64,000 bases of DNA from Sphaerolaimus hirsutus (taxonomy: Eukaryota > Nematoda > Chromadorea > Monhysterida > Sphaerolaimidae): assembly GCA_964036195.1 (NCBI GenBank), contig OZ038450.1:10418701-10482700 (forward strand), read 5' to 3'. Under the pieces are notes generated by a model. That model had not been told where the DNA came from. It ran no database searches and saw only the letters and a program-made list of their open reading frames with translations. The translations under genes and the position numbers were made by a program. Below, one piece after another: positions 61,401 to 64,000 of the stretch; position 1 is the first letter of the stretch, and every line of letters begins with the position of its first letter.

Positions 61401-64000
61401 ATTGTGTGTGCTGCGCTAATTTCGCAGCATCGCCTGCCCCAACCGATGCGACTGCTCGATGTGCCGTTGTAGAACAATGTGAGTGCCAGTCGCGCTGGCG
61501 CTGTGCCGTGTTGGCGGCAATGTTGTCATAGCTGTCAAACTTCGCTTGCGTATCTTCCGCTGAACTTAACACGCCAAACGAGATAATAATCCATAGTAAA
61601 ATAACAATGCGCTCAGATAATTCGGGTCGGAATTGCGTTTCGATAACTGGCGCGGCGCGACTCTGGTGCCGTTCCCACCGGCTGCAGGCGAGAGTAATGT
61701 GATACGCACTGTGGAGGCAGCCGCTGCCCCCCGTGTGTATGCGGGCGGCGTTGGCGAGCGCTTCCGGGCGCGGCGGCCGAGCTGGCGCTCGCTCACTTTA
61801 CTGCAATTGCATGCAAAGGCACAATGCTTCTTTTGCTCGCGGCTGGTGCCGCTGCGGCCGCGTCGCGGGAAGTGTTGCACGGGCGCGTCGGCGAGCCGCC
61901 GCCCACAGGTGCGTCTGGCCCGCCGGCGGCAGACGCGGGGAGTCGCCGGCGCTCGAGTTGGGCCGATCACAATGCCAACACAGCCCCGTCGCCGTGCTGC
62001 GCGTGCGCTGCGCCGCGCTGTCGCGCCGCACGGAATTACATCACATAGTACACTGGGCAATCAGCATCATGCACGCATCAGATGGCTTCACTTTATTTTC
62101 CAGTTACTTTCATTTCGCCATGCAAAACGAATAAATGTCGATAACCGACGAGGCGGGTGGCGAAACGTGAATAAACATTAGCTTGTGAAATCGATTCTGG
62201 TTGACGCCGCATTTTCCTGTGGCACGGCGAAAAATTGGAGCATTTACTGTTCAGACTGCATGCTTTGCACATAACGTTTAAGCCATAATTTTAATGAACG
62301 ACGTCATGTGATAAATTCTGTATTTACTTAATGATCCTGAAGTTAAACCGATTTTTTTTTGTGAACACGGCAGACAAAATACATACAAATACAAACACAT
62401 ACAAATCCTGATTCTATCCTGAAAATTTGATCCTGTTTGAAACATGTCTATCAGCGGTAAGATTTTAGGCATAAAATCAATCACAGCCAAAAATGTGTGT
62501 GTGATGCATTGGCAAGCGGGCTGGATGCGCGTGAAGAGGCGCTCTTCCACATGCTTCCACACACTTCCACCAGCATCAAAATCATCCACCGTCACCCAAC
62601 ACCAACTTCCAAAATTGTGGAAGACACTTCAATTATAAATATGTACATAAACATTTGGATGACAGCGCCACATTAGAAAGTGTGAAATGTGTTCAACAGA
62701 TTTTCATTGTGAGTTAAGAACTGGCACGATTGGTGATGAAAAATGTTCAGATGTCCCTTTTTGTAATCATCTGCATGCTTGTGGTATGCACATTGTTTTG
62801 TGTCCTTGCATGTAAGATTAATAAATTTTGTGGCCCCGCACACTAGTACACCACTGAAATTTGGGAAACCGATAAATATGTTTAACACATCTGAGTTTAC
62901 CACAATGAATGACTTTTGATCGATGTCACCAGTAGTTGACAGACCCCACATTGTGGTAAACTCAAGTGTGTTCAAAACAGATTTATGAGTTTTTCAAATT
63001 TTAGTGGCGTACTAGACTACCTAGTGTGCGCAGCACCTTTTGTACAATTTTTGTAAAATATGTATTTTTAGTTTATTAACGACTTTTTGGAGAGAGAAAG
63101 AGTAAAATAAAATTGAAATAAAAAACAATTTTGTACAATTTTAGTCAAATGAATTTTTATTCAACTAACCCTGTGTAGTGAACTAGATAAATTGGTTGGG
63201 ATAATTTATGGTTCAATTTAGATGAACCACTCTTGAACCCTAGGTCTGAATGAGCAGTGGAAACAATGAATAATATTATTCTTATCTGAGTACGTTTACG
63301 TAACAAATCGATCATGGACTTTTGTGAACATCGTGACAAAAATATAAACGGCCCCGAATTAAAACTTCTTAAAATTTGCTGGCGAAAACATTAGCCGCAG
63401 GGGAATTTCGCTGAAATATGTTAAATATGTTCTTACGTTATGAATTTTATGTTTTTTACCACAGGAATATGCGATGCAAGAAAGCTGGGCCAAGGACGCC
63501 GACAAATGCACATTCATCGTCCTAAGGCTAGACAAGTTAGATTTGTTCGCTTTACGTTATGTAAGCTGATTATTTTCTGCGTTGTTGTGCCGATTGGCAC
63601 TGCGCATGCCAGATTACTAACACAAGTTAACTCAAAATTGAGCACTCATAAATCAACTTTGAGCGTATTTGCGTTCAAAACTGATTTATGAATGCTCAAT
63701 TTTGAGTTAACTGTTGATAGTCAACTAGTGCAGCGACATTGTAGTCGTCTTTCACACATAACAATGTCCCATTGGAAATTTTATTCCGTCCATCAAATCA
63801 CGATCAGAGTAAATCGAGACGAGTTGTGCAACGACATCGACGCGATGGTGGGCGATGTGAATCTTTTCCTCGTCGAATCTACTGATCAATCGTCCACGAG
63901 TTGCGATCGAACTGAATCGTCGACTGCGGTCTGTTCTAGTTTGGTTATTAAACATTGTTTTGTTGTATTTCGTGTGGTTTGCACTCTGCCTGCCGTATAC
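13331..64000 (+). CDS. NAT9: N-acetyltransferase 9 gene, exons 1-2 with a ~50-kb intron (partial, continues past right edge)
   Basis: NAT9 is a GNAT-fold acetyltransferase; the Drosophila homologue is linked to microtubule stability. Exon 1 (13331-13477, 49 codons) contains LVPYRRRHVPTYHRWM and ASENLSLQQ, matching the family N-terminus; its donor is GTACGT. Exon 2 (63465-63560, 32 codons) starts EYAMQESWAKDADKCTFIVL, the block that directly follows exon 1 in vertebrate NAT9. Both junctions are phase 0, so the joined reading frame runs continuously across 49,987 bp of intron. The acetyl-CoA-binding region and C-terminus lie beyond the window. Exon 1 has no other in-frame Met upstream in its exon. 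The intron contains the antisense NALF gene, many transposons and several GC-rich islands. Confidence 0.92.
14501..14672. repeat. Inverted repeat with TTCCCCCCATGGAC ends
   Basis: The ends TTCCCCCCATGGAC and GTCCATGGGGGGAA mirror each other. Inside are four imperfect copies of a GCATTAGCGTTTTGTCGTGTT-type unit followed by an inverted copy. Small foldback element; family not seen elsewhere in the window. Confidence 0.6.
14990..15145. repeat. AAGTGA-type inverted repeat (TTCCGC family)
   Basis: GTGTCATTTCCGCATTTTGTCAAGTG on the left and CTTGACAATGTGTGGAATTGGCCCC on the right are inverted versions of one another. Related ends occur near 2465, 22846-23142 and 56630. Confidence 0.5.
15461..16004. 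mobile_element. hAT-like element with CCCGATCCCGAA arrays
   Basis: The ends are TAGGGTTCAAACGGATCCCG and CCCGTTTGAACCCT. Subterminal arrays of (A)TCCCGA units sit at both ends in inverted orientation. Flanks AGTCGCTA and AGTCGCTG are an 8-bp duplication with one mismatch. The middle is replaced by a CCGTATTT element at 15714-15877. Confidence 0.78.
15714..15877. mobile_element. CCGTATTTACTCGAATA element (164 bp)
   Basis: It starts TCGTATTTACTCGAATAG and ends CTATTCGAGTAAATACGG followed by TA. Between are C- and G-tract motifs of the form GGGGGAACTATTC. Short, nearly complete copy nested in the CCCGAT-array element. Confidence 0.75.
16271..16609. repeat. GGGGTCTCCAGG-ended repeat
   Basis: The left end GGGGGGTCTCCAGGATTTTT is mirrored by AATTGGAGACCCC at the right. 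The body includes AACAAATCGCTCCTCCGGAGGGA, also seen near 26465-26600 and 28000. Confidence 0.6.
17083..17290. mobile_element. MITE with TCCCAGACC ends
   Basis: Left GTGCTAATCCCAGACCATG, right CAGGCTCTGGGACTG, with internal TGTCAAGTGAAATG/AAAGTGTCA subrepeats. Same family as 9071-9241. Confidence 0.6.
17290..18280. other. NAT9 intron stretch without identified features
   Basis: AT-rich, no long open frame, no repeat matching another part of the window that I could recognise. Confidence 0.5.
18285..18676. mobile_element. hAT-like MITE, CAGGGACGTAGCCAGG family, copy 2
   Basis: It begins CAGGGACGTAGCCAGG and ends CCTGGCTACGTCCTTG. Flanks GAGCAGGG and AAGCAGGG form an 8-bp duplication with one mismatch. 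Same layout as the 6814 copy: G tract, GGCGCC core, GCGCGCTTGCGCGC, C tract. Confidence 0.85.
18705..18940. repeat. Foldback with CTAGTGTGCGCAG end and ACACATTTGAGTTTACC core
   Basis: GAACACATTTGAGTTTACC in the left half pairs with GGTAAACTCAAATGTG in the right half. A full relative is at 62838-63030 and fragments are at 5575 and 24665. Confidence 0.6.
19337..19643 (-). CDS. Nlf-1: Nlf-1 exon 7 (hydrophobic tail, stop)
   Basis: Residues 504-605 and TGA at 19337-19339. CDERETLRKQCDDS is followed by a Pro/Gln/Ser-rich low-complexity stretch and a tail ending LIILAALLLS. Acceptor GCGTCGCAG. High GC compared with the flanking intron. Confidence 0.85.
19337..32910 (-). CDS. Nlf-1: NALF/FAM155-family (Nlf-1) gene nested in the NAT9 intron
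   Basis: NALF (FAM155, NLF-1) proteins are ER/plasma-membrane auxiliary subunits needed for the NALCN sodium-leak channel in neurons. Seven minus-strand exons (32391-32910, 31919-32152, 25073-25317, 23237-23362, 22484-22646, 20710-20932, 19337-19643) join in phase to about 605 residues. A hydrophobic segment at 111-130 corresponds to the family signal anchor. The Cys-rich, frizzled-like domain follows: YTRFTLWDLF (262-271), CEQC, a CDHCE motif, then PCAEWC (397-402), CPFL and YAGLSSFRC (420-428), matching human FAM155A YTLWELF, CRQC, IPCKQYC, RCPF and YGGLSSFIC. The C-terminus ends in a short hydrophobic stretch (589-597), as in FAM155A. The start codon and the junction between exons 3 and 4 are the weak points. 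The whole gene is antisense within NAT9 intron 1. Confidence 0.88.
19942..20201. mobile_element. hAT-like MITE with GGCGCC/AAGCGCC arrays, copy 1
   Basis: The ends are TAGTGATGGAAAAAGCGCC and GGCGCTTTCCCATCACTA, with a perfect 8-bp duplication TGCGATAG (19934-19941, 20202-20209). The interior is almost wholly inverted GGCGCCAAGCGCC and GCCATGGCGC units. It lies in the downstream part of Nlf-1 intron 6. Confidence 0.9.
20337..20592. repeat. Inverted repeat with GTTGGAAGCGTGCCAATGAT arms
   Basis: GTTGGAAGCGTGCCAA pairs with TTGGCACACTTCCAGC. Outer TATACTCGG pairs with CCGGAGTATA. A second full copy lies at 58676-58926. Confidence 0.65.
20710..20932 (-). CDS. Nlf-1: Nlf-1 exon 6
   Basis: Residues 430-504: KKFPIDLKYRPLVADPHIQW, a Gly/Ala run, then GDCECVHPCDLEPDKYGG. 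Three close Cys recall the C-terminal Cys cluster of the family. Acceptor TTTCTGCAG, donor GTAGGT, phase 2. Confidence 0.85.
21050..21447. mobile_element. Foldback MITE with TTA target duplication (PIF/Harbinger-like)
   Basis: AGCTGCGTTTACACTGCGAC is mirrored by GTCGCAGTGTAAACGCAGCT, with TTA at 21047-21049 and 21448-21450. Nearly the whole 398 bp folds on itself. Terminal sequence is shared with the 864-1990 element. It lies in Nlf-1 intron 5. Confidence 0.8.
21626..22348. mobile_element. hAT-like MITE, TAGGGTTGGCCGATG family, copy 3
   Basis: It ends CGGCCAACCCTA. Flanks GATGGGAG and GCTGGGAG match at 7 of 8. It is uninterrupted, so it shows the ancestral core at the site where copy 2 has its nested element. 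It lies in Nlf-1 intron 5. Confidence 0.82.
22484..22646 (-). CDS. Nlf-1: Nlf-1 exon 5 (core of Cys-rich domain)
   Basis: Residues 376-430: AWYWQWLL, KQPCAEWC, ELACPFL, YAGLSSFRCS. The acceptor is GAACACAG. The donor GTTGGT at 22483 gives the phase needed by exon 6. Reading on to the GTGACA donor at 22442 would add 14 residues but break the phase. Confidence 0.88.
22846..23142. repeat. AAGTGA/AATGGCAAA inverted repeat in Nlf-1 intron 4
   Basis: Left GAAGTGTCAAGTAAAATGGC and repeated AAATGGCAAA pair with right TTTTGCCATTTTAC and TTCACTTCACAATTTGCGGAAC. Same family as 14990 and 56640. Confidence 0.5.
23237..23362 (-). CDS. Nlf-1: Nlf-1 exon 4
   Basis: Residues 334-375: LEVSLFFEAFNATVMKKHDC, then NTTCDHCE. 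Two N-linked sequons (NAT, NTT) fit a luminal domain, and NVT adds a third. The donor GTAATT leaves phase 0. An upstream acceptor at 23382/23383 is possible but out of phase with the preferred exon 3 donor. Confidence 0.8.
24033..24550. repeat. AGTTGTTAAAGTACC element
   Basis: The left end AGTTGTTAAAGTACC and right end GCTTTAACAACT are inverted. The interior has many GTAAACGTA/GAGTAAAC variants. It lies in Nlf-1 intron 3, immediately beside a foldback remnant with TTTACACCGCCACG ends. Confidence 0.6.
25073..25317 (-). CDS. Nlf-1: Nlf-1 exon 3 (start of Cys-rich domain)
   Basis: Residues 252-333 with YTRFTLWDLFMIRELG and LCEQCFRSVQAK. Acceptor AACTACAG. The frame stays open to 25004, so the donor is a choice: GTGTGC at 25072 keeps phase 0 and gives a spacing of 13 residues from the CEQC motif to the next conserved block, against 14 in human FAM155A. 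Confidence 0.85.
25613..26176. mobile_element. CCGTATTTACTCGAATA element in Nlf-1 intron 2
   Basis: It starts CCGTATTTACTCGAATATT and ends TTTTCAAGAAAATATGG, flanked by TA on both sides. C-tract ends enclose about 300 bp that resembles the interior of the 12112 element (AAAATGTAACGTTTTTGTG versus AAAAATGACACGTTATTGTG). Confidence 0.75.
26190..26370. repeat. Truncated CAGTGGCGCATCCAGG hAT-like MITE
   Basis: The left end CAGTGGCGCATCCAGGATTTTT, a G tract and a GGCGCC motif match the first half of the 6814 and 18285 elements; the right end is missing. Confidence 0.6.
26466..28040. repeat. Composite of GATAGATAGCTGAGCG repeats split by a hAT-like element
   Basis: GGGGTCTCCAGGATTTTGGCCC on the left and GGTTCTCCAGGATTATGACCC on the right flank a region rich in AGCAAATCGCTCC and ATAGATAGATAGCTGAGC. 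At 26866-26960 the unit CTCCGGGATAGATAGATAGCTGAGCGG (about 28 bp) repeats four times. It is split by the 27002-27854 element. Confidence 0.6.
27002..27854. mobile_element. hAT-like element with TACCG arrays
   Basis: The ends are TAGGGTGGCAGAATTTACCG and CCGTCTGCCACCCTA. Perfect 8-bp duplication CCCCCAGC at 26994-27001 and 27855-27862. Both subterminal regions (27018-27180, 27705-27840) consist of (TACCG)n and TTTACCGCA variants in opposite orientation. No ORF in the 500-bp middle. Confidence 0.88.
28800..28912. repeat. GTCCCAGACC-family fragment
   Basis: Repeated TTTTACAGGG with a right end CAGGTTCTGGGACAGCCCCCAG. The left half is diverged or missing. Confidence 0.5.
29074..29328. repeat. 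Inverted repeat with TTTTTGGCCG arms
   Basis: TTTTTGGCCGCCTGCCAAGTTTGC is mirrored by GCAAACTTGGCAGCCGGCC; inner arms CCGATTTTTCTTTTT and AAAAAGAAAAATCGG also pair, as do CCGGCGGG and CCCGCC motifs. An outer segment is shared with the calpain-7/PRPP synthetase spacer. Confidence 0.65.
29540..29950. repeat. G-tract TA-family remnant
   Basis: Motifs GTTATTCGAAGGGGGG, GGGAGTTATTCAAGGGG and TTATTCGAGGATTTGCTGTA. Ends are not intact. Further remnants lie at 30880-30960 and 31225-31340. Confidence 0.55.
30256..30852. mobile_element. Mariner-like inverted-repeat element (TA duplication)
   Basis: CAGGGTGCGGCAATTTAGACG and its complement form the ends, with TA on both sides (30254-30255, 30853-30854). 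Inverted arms of about 150 bp enclose about 300 bp without an ORF. The ends look like those of mariner-type elements; no transposase is present. Confidence 0.8.
31346..31646. mobile_element. TA-flanked inverted-repeat element, TGAGGCATCTAG ends
   Basis: TGAGGCATCTAGTTCCGAATG and its exact complement bound the element, with TA on both sides. The interior is unique in this window. It sits about 270 bp downstream of the end of Nlf-1 exon 2, inside intron 2. Confidence 0.7.
31919..32152 (-). CDS. Nlf-1: Nlf-1 exon 2
   Basis: Residues 174-252: VNPLVRYSVCGEQRLNG, then CNKDKCLILNEPNIIDLC. The acceptor is GGCGCAG and the donor GTGCGT, phase 1 at both ends. Four Cys fit the extracellular/luminal side. 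Confidence 0.85.
32391..32910 (-). CDS. Nlf-1: Nlf-1 exon 1 (signal anchor)
   Basis: The frame is chosen by the hydrophobic run at 32521-32580 and by phase 1 at the GTTCGT donor, which fits exon 2. The upstream portion is Arg/Ala-rich and CpG-dense and may be 5' UTR; ATG at 32910 is the first in frame. An internal Met within the helix would be too late. Confidence 0.6.
32911..34734. other. NAT9 intron, region upstream of Nlf-1
   Basis: 33000-33290 and 33480-33570 contain weak C/G-tract remnants; 33660-33720 has a decayed CCAGGAGGGGGG end. 33730-34720 shows no recognised repeat or coding match. Nlf-1 promoter elements could lie here. Confidence 0.4.
34735..35470. promoter_or_regulatory. Nlf-1: GC-rich CpG island upstream of Nlf-1 (candidate promoter or 5' exon)
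   Basis: About 735 bp, rich in CG dinucleotides and GCCGCC/CGGCGG triplets (a CCG run at 34921-34950), in an AT-rich setting, 1.8 kb upstream of the first Nlf-1 coding exon. Interspersed AT motifs such as CCAATTAAAATTATCC. Open frames exist on both strands, as expected for GC-rich DNA, and none resembles a known protein. Confidence 0.4.
36194..36675. mobile_element. hAT-like element with GGAAAACGGAAA arrays
   Basis: It runs from AGGGTGCCAAAAAAAACTTTTACGG to CGGAAATTTGACACCCTA, with a perfect 8-bp duplication CTCACAAG (36186-36193, 36676-36683). The plus strand is nearly all purine: degenerate GGAAAACGGAA, GAAAATTGAGCTG and GAAATTTTGCTG units. Diverged relative at 8233. Confidence 0.85.
37068..37937. 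mobile_element. hAT-like element with GGCGCC arrays, copy 2 (870 bp)
   Basis: The ends are TAGTGATGGAATGGCGCC and GGCGCTTTTCCATCACTA. Flanks GTTGACAT and GTTGATAT match at 7 of 8. Arrays of GGCGCCCTTGGCGCCTGGCGCC occupy both ends (37075-37285, 37735-37925) and enclose about 440 bp of AT-rich sequence that may be a remnant of a longer parent. Confidence 0.87.
38385..38609. mobile_element. CCGTATTTACTCGAATAATT element (225 bp)
   Basis: CCGCATTTACTCGAATAATT and AATTATTCGAGTAAATACGG are near-perfect inverted ends, with TA on both sides. The best-preserved small member of the family. Confidence 0.85.
38817..39012. mobile_element. CTAGT-ended foldback, GGGCCCATACACACTAGTTGACA family
   Basis: GGGCCCATACACACTAGTTGACA is mirrored by TGTCAACTAGTGTGTGTGGGCC. 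Inner copies of TGTCAACT alternate orientation. Related to 5231 and 55245. Confidence 0.75.
39121..40470. repeat. 1.35-kb inverted repeat
   Basis: Left arm (39121 to about 39790) and right arm (about 39800 to 40470) are diverged inverted copies: AATAAATCGAGGGTGGCA with TGCCACCCTCGATTTATT, GATCGGGGCAATCTGTAG with CTACAGATTGCCCCGAT, and TCCATGTCATTCTGAT with ATCAGAATGACATGGA. The ends GTGACGTGGCCAG and CTGGGCCAGTCA are roughly inverted. No ORF. Confidence 0.8.
40500..40725. repeat. Decayed CCAGTGGCGTAGCCAGG hAT-like MITE, inverted
   Basis: The right end AAAATCCTGGCTACGCCACTGG, C tracts and GGCGCCAACGCCAATCACGCC motif correspond to the CAGGGACGTAGCCAGG family in reverse. The left end is not clear. 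Confidence 0.6.
40900..41182. mobile_element. MITE with CAGTCCCAGACCCTG ends, longest copy
   Basis: GGTGCCAGTCCCAGACCCTGT and ACAGGGTCTGGGACTGCCCCC mirror each other. Inside are TGTCAAATGTCATG-type units and a second palindrome built from ATCCAAAT...ATTTGGATA. Confidence 0.72.
41184..43599. other. NAT9 intron stretch, mostly unassigned
   Basis: 41478-41895 has mirrored segments (GTCCACCGTGGAC, GTGCACAAGTTTACCC with GGGTAAACTTGTGCAC) that look like a decayed foldback. 42700-43440 shares AAAAGTC and TCGACTTTTAGAAGTA motifs with the 48810 repeat. 41900-42500 is moderately GC-rich with no recognised content. Confidence 0.4.
43600..43742. repeat. CCGTATTTCCTCGAAATACCCCC element, truncated
   Basis: Intact left end after TA, then two direct copies of an AAATACCCCCAGGTGTTTTTGAGCTGGGG unit. 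The right end is missing. Another fragment of the family is at 45765-45855. Confidence 0.65.
44560..45760. other. NAT9 intron stretch without gene
   Basis: Short degenerate AAGTGA/TGTCAAGTGAGCG repeats at 45270-45440. Between 44560 and 45260 nothing recognised. Confidence 0.4.
46120..46542. mobile_element. CCGTATTTCCTCGAAATA element (423 bp)
   Basis: Ends CCGTATTTCCTCAAAATACC and GGTATTTCGAGGAAATACGG, TA on both sides. C tracts (CTCGAAATACCCCCC) at the left, a CCCGGGGGGG junction at the right. Confidence 0.82.
46818..47492. mobile_element. hAT-like MITE, TAGGGTTGGCCGATG family, copy 4
   Basis: TAGGGTTGGCCGATG to TTCCAACCCTA, with a perfect 8-bp duplication TATACTAC (46810-46817, 47493-47500). 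High similarity to copy 1, same orientation. Inserted into an older copy of the same family. Confidence 0.9.
48105..48735. repeat. Degenerate TAGGGTTGGCC-family copy
   Basis: Shared core (TTTTGAGGCATTTTTAGTGTAAAAGCATTC, CACTCATAATGCTATTCCATG) with indels. A short unrelated palindrome, TTGATTGAATTAGTAATTCAATCAA, sits at about 48556-48580. Confidence 0.6.
48810..49272. repeat. Inverted repeat with GAGGCGTCTACTTCTA ends
   Basis: AATTGAGGCGTCTACTTCTAAAAGTCGACAAGTCC pairs with GGACTTGTCGACTTATAGAAGTAGAGGCCTCAATT. The inner 370 bp has no recognised gene. Confidence 0.65.
50711..50804. mobile_element. CCGTATTTCCTCGAA element, minimal copy (94 bp)
   Basis: CCGTATTTCCTCGAAGTACC to TTATTTCGAGGGAAATACG, TA on both sides. 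Essentially two terminal repeats back to back. Confidence 0.75.
51020..51680. other. GC-rich island in the NAT9 intron
   Basis: CpG-dense, with a 13-bp direct repeat CGCGCTGCATTGC (51186-51215). Open frames on both strands have Ala/Arg-rich low-complexity content and no recognised domain. A smaller island lies at 50284-50420. Confidence 0.4.
51938..53697. mobile_element. hAT-like element with GAACCGAACCG arrays and nested insertions
   Basis: TAGGGTTGGGAAGGGAACCCG, then GAACCGAACCGAACCG at the left; GAACCGGAACCGAGAACCGG and CCAGCCCTA at the right. Flanks TTAGTATG and GCTGTATG agree at only 5 of 8. Inside are a CAGGGACG MITE (52134-52563) and a decayed CGATAT-array element (about 52957-53600). 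Confidence 0.72.
52134..52563. mobile_element. hAT-like MITE, CAGGGACGTATCCAGG family, copy 3
   Basis: CAGGGACGTATCCAGG to CCTGGATACGTCCTTG, with a perfect 8-bp duplication AGCAGTTG (52126-52133, 52564-52571). Length 430 bp, close to the 432 bp of copy 1. Confidence 0.9.
53990..54920. other. Largest GC-rich island in the NAT9 intron
   Basis: About 930 bp, CpG-dense, with GGCGGCGGCGG and CGCGGCGC runs. Overlapping long open frames on both strands (for instance 54282-54878 plus, 54608-54901 minus) have compositions expected from GC-rich non-coding DNA. No homology recognised. Confidence 0.4.
55000..56630. other. NAT9 intron stretch, mostly unassigned
   Basis: A CTAGTTGACA...TGTCAACTGG fragment of the foldback family is at 55245-55282. 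A short frame at 55873-56157 has no recognised product. Otherwise nothing seen. Confidence 0.4.
56690..56965. repeat. 27-bp minisatellite
   Basis: About ten imperfect tandem copies of GAAGTGAGAAGTGAAATGAG plus GGGTGGT, period 27 bp. Because 27 is a multiple of three, one frame stays open and reads repeated EVRSEMRGG; I regard this as non-coding. It begins next to a GTTCCGCAAGTGGAGAAGTG motif, the end of the AAGTGA inverted-repeat family. Confidence 0.85.
58255..58532. mobile_element. CCGTATATCCTTGAATAA element (278 bp)
   Basis: CCGTATATCCTTGAATAAGACCCC to GTTCGAGGATATACGG, TA on both sides. Variant of the CCGTATTT family in which the terminal TTT is TAT. Confidence 0.8.
58676..58926. repeat. 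Inverted repeat with GTTGGAAGCGTGCCAA arms, second copy
   Basis: Same arms and outer TATACTCGG/CTGGAGTATA ends as 20337-20592, including CCCTCGCACTCATTTATGTC and AACCACGCGTGCAGGGTGTAAAG. Confidence 0.65.
58930..59885. other. NAT9 intron stretch without gene
   Basis: AT-rich, no recognised repeat. A 61-codon frame at 59161-59346 has no match I recognise. Confidence 0.4.
59891..60201. mobile_element. CCGTATTTATTTCCTCGAAATA element (311 bp)
   Basis: CCGTATTTATTTCCTCGAAATACC to CATTTCGAGGAAATAAGG; TA on the right, CA on the left. G tracts throughout the right half. Confidence 0.72.
60366..60526. mobile_element. CCGTATATCCTCGAATAA element (161 bp)
   Basis: CCGTATATCCTCGAATAAAACCCC to TTTTCGCGGATATATGG, then TA. 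Body of GGGAGTTATTCAAGGGG motifs. Confidence 0.72.
61085..61560. other. GC-rich island near NAT9 exon 2
   Basis: CpG-dense, with GCGGCGGCGGCGGCC and CCCGCGGGCGCGGCGGCC runs. Long overlapping frames on both strands, none recognised. Lies about 2 kb before NAT9 exon 2. Confidence 0.4.
61630..62040. other. Second GC-rich island near NAT9 exon 2
   Basis: CpG-dense, separated from the previous island by about 70 bp of AT-rich DNA. Frames on both strands are Ala/Arg-rich and unrecognised. Confidence 0.4.
62838..63035. mobile_element. CTAGT-ended foldback with TGAGTTTACCACAATG core
   Basis: GCACACTAGTACACCACTGAAATTTGG is mirrored by AAATTTTAGTGGCGTACTAG and CTAGTGTGCGC. Inner ACACATCTGAGTTTACCACAATG pairs with CATTGTGGTAAACTCAAGTGTG. 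Same family as 18705-18940. Confidence 0.72.
63465..63560 (+). CDS. NAT9: NAT9 exon 2
   Basis: Residues 50-81. The acceptor is TTTTTTACCACAG and the donor GTAAGC. The first 20 residues match the family closely; the last 12 (RLDKLDLFALRY) do not align well with vertebrate NAT9, so an earlier donor such as GTTAGA at 63536 is possible. Confidence 0.88.
63596..63735. repeat. Foldback with AACTCAAAATTGAGCA arms, just after NAT9 exon 2
   Basis: AACTCAAAATTGAGCACTCATAAATCA pairs with TGATTTATGAATGCTCAATTTTGAGTT; the right end is GTCAACTAGTG. It begins about 35 bp after the exon 2 donor. Confidence 0.7.

Noticed and set aside
61633-62181. 182-codon plus-strand frame and 164-codon minus-strand frame
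   Set aside because: Mutually overlapping antisense frames in GC-rich DNA with no homology.
1-64000. Intact transposase, retrotransposon or viral genes
   Set aside because: No DDE, reverse transcriptase, integrase or capsid-like frame was recognised; all mobile elements seen are short and non-coding.

Overview
The window is nuclear DNA of an arthropod, most likely an insect; I cannot fix the order. Genes are split by GT-AG introns, most sequence is AT-rich and non-coding, and introns and spacers are filled with small non-autonomous DNA transposons, often nested. No bacterial operon, CRISPR array, rRNA or tRNA gene was seen, and no intact transposase ORF was recognised.

Four protein genes are supported by homology plus matching splice phases. 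(1) Calpain-7, minus strand, 4081 down to 341: nine exons with the start codon, two MIT domains and the first part of the protease core including the catalytic Cys; the rest lies beyond the left edge. (2) A complete plus-strand gene, 4664-9936: seven exons that join in frame into 419 residues resembling the plant-type (class II) ribose-phosphate pyrophosphokinases. It starts 582 bp from calpain-7 on the other strand, so the two probably share a divergent promoter region. (3) N-acetyltransferase 9 (NAT9), plus strand: exon 1 at 13331-13477 and exon 2 at 63465-63560, with an intron of about 50 kb; later exons lie beyond the right edge. (4) Inside that intron, on the minus strand, a NALF/FAM155 (Nlf-1) gene from 32910 to 19337: seven exons that join in frame into about 605 residues, with a signal-anchor helix, a Cys-rich domain and a hydrophobic tail. 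NALF proteins are auxiliary subunits of the NALCN sodium-leak channel.

The other roughly 58 kb is mainly repeats. Several hAT-like families (8-bp target duplications) share TAGGG...CCCTA ends but carry different subterminal tandem arrays. There are also TA-flanked elements with C/G tracts, TTA/TAA-flanked foldbacks, a TA-flanked mariner-like inverted repeat, CTAGT-ended foldbacks, a 1.35-kb inverted repeat (39121-40470) and a 27-bp minisatellite (56690-56965). From about 34.7 to 62 kb the NAT9 intron also holds several GC-rich, CpG-rich islands without recognisable coding content. The 34.7-35.5 kb island lies just upstream of Nlf-1 exon 1 and may be its promoter.

The genes do not form one pathway: a MIT-domain protease, a PRPP synthetase-like enzyme, a cytosolic acetyltransferase and a channel auxiliary subunit. 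The structural relations that stand out are the divergent calpain-7/PRPP-synthetase pair and the NALF gene nested antisense in the NAT9 intron.
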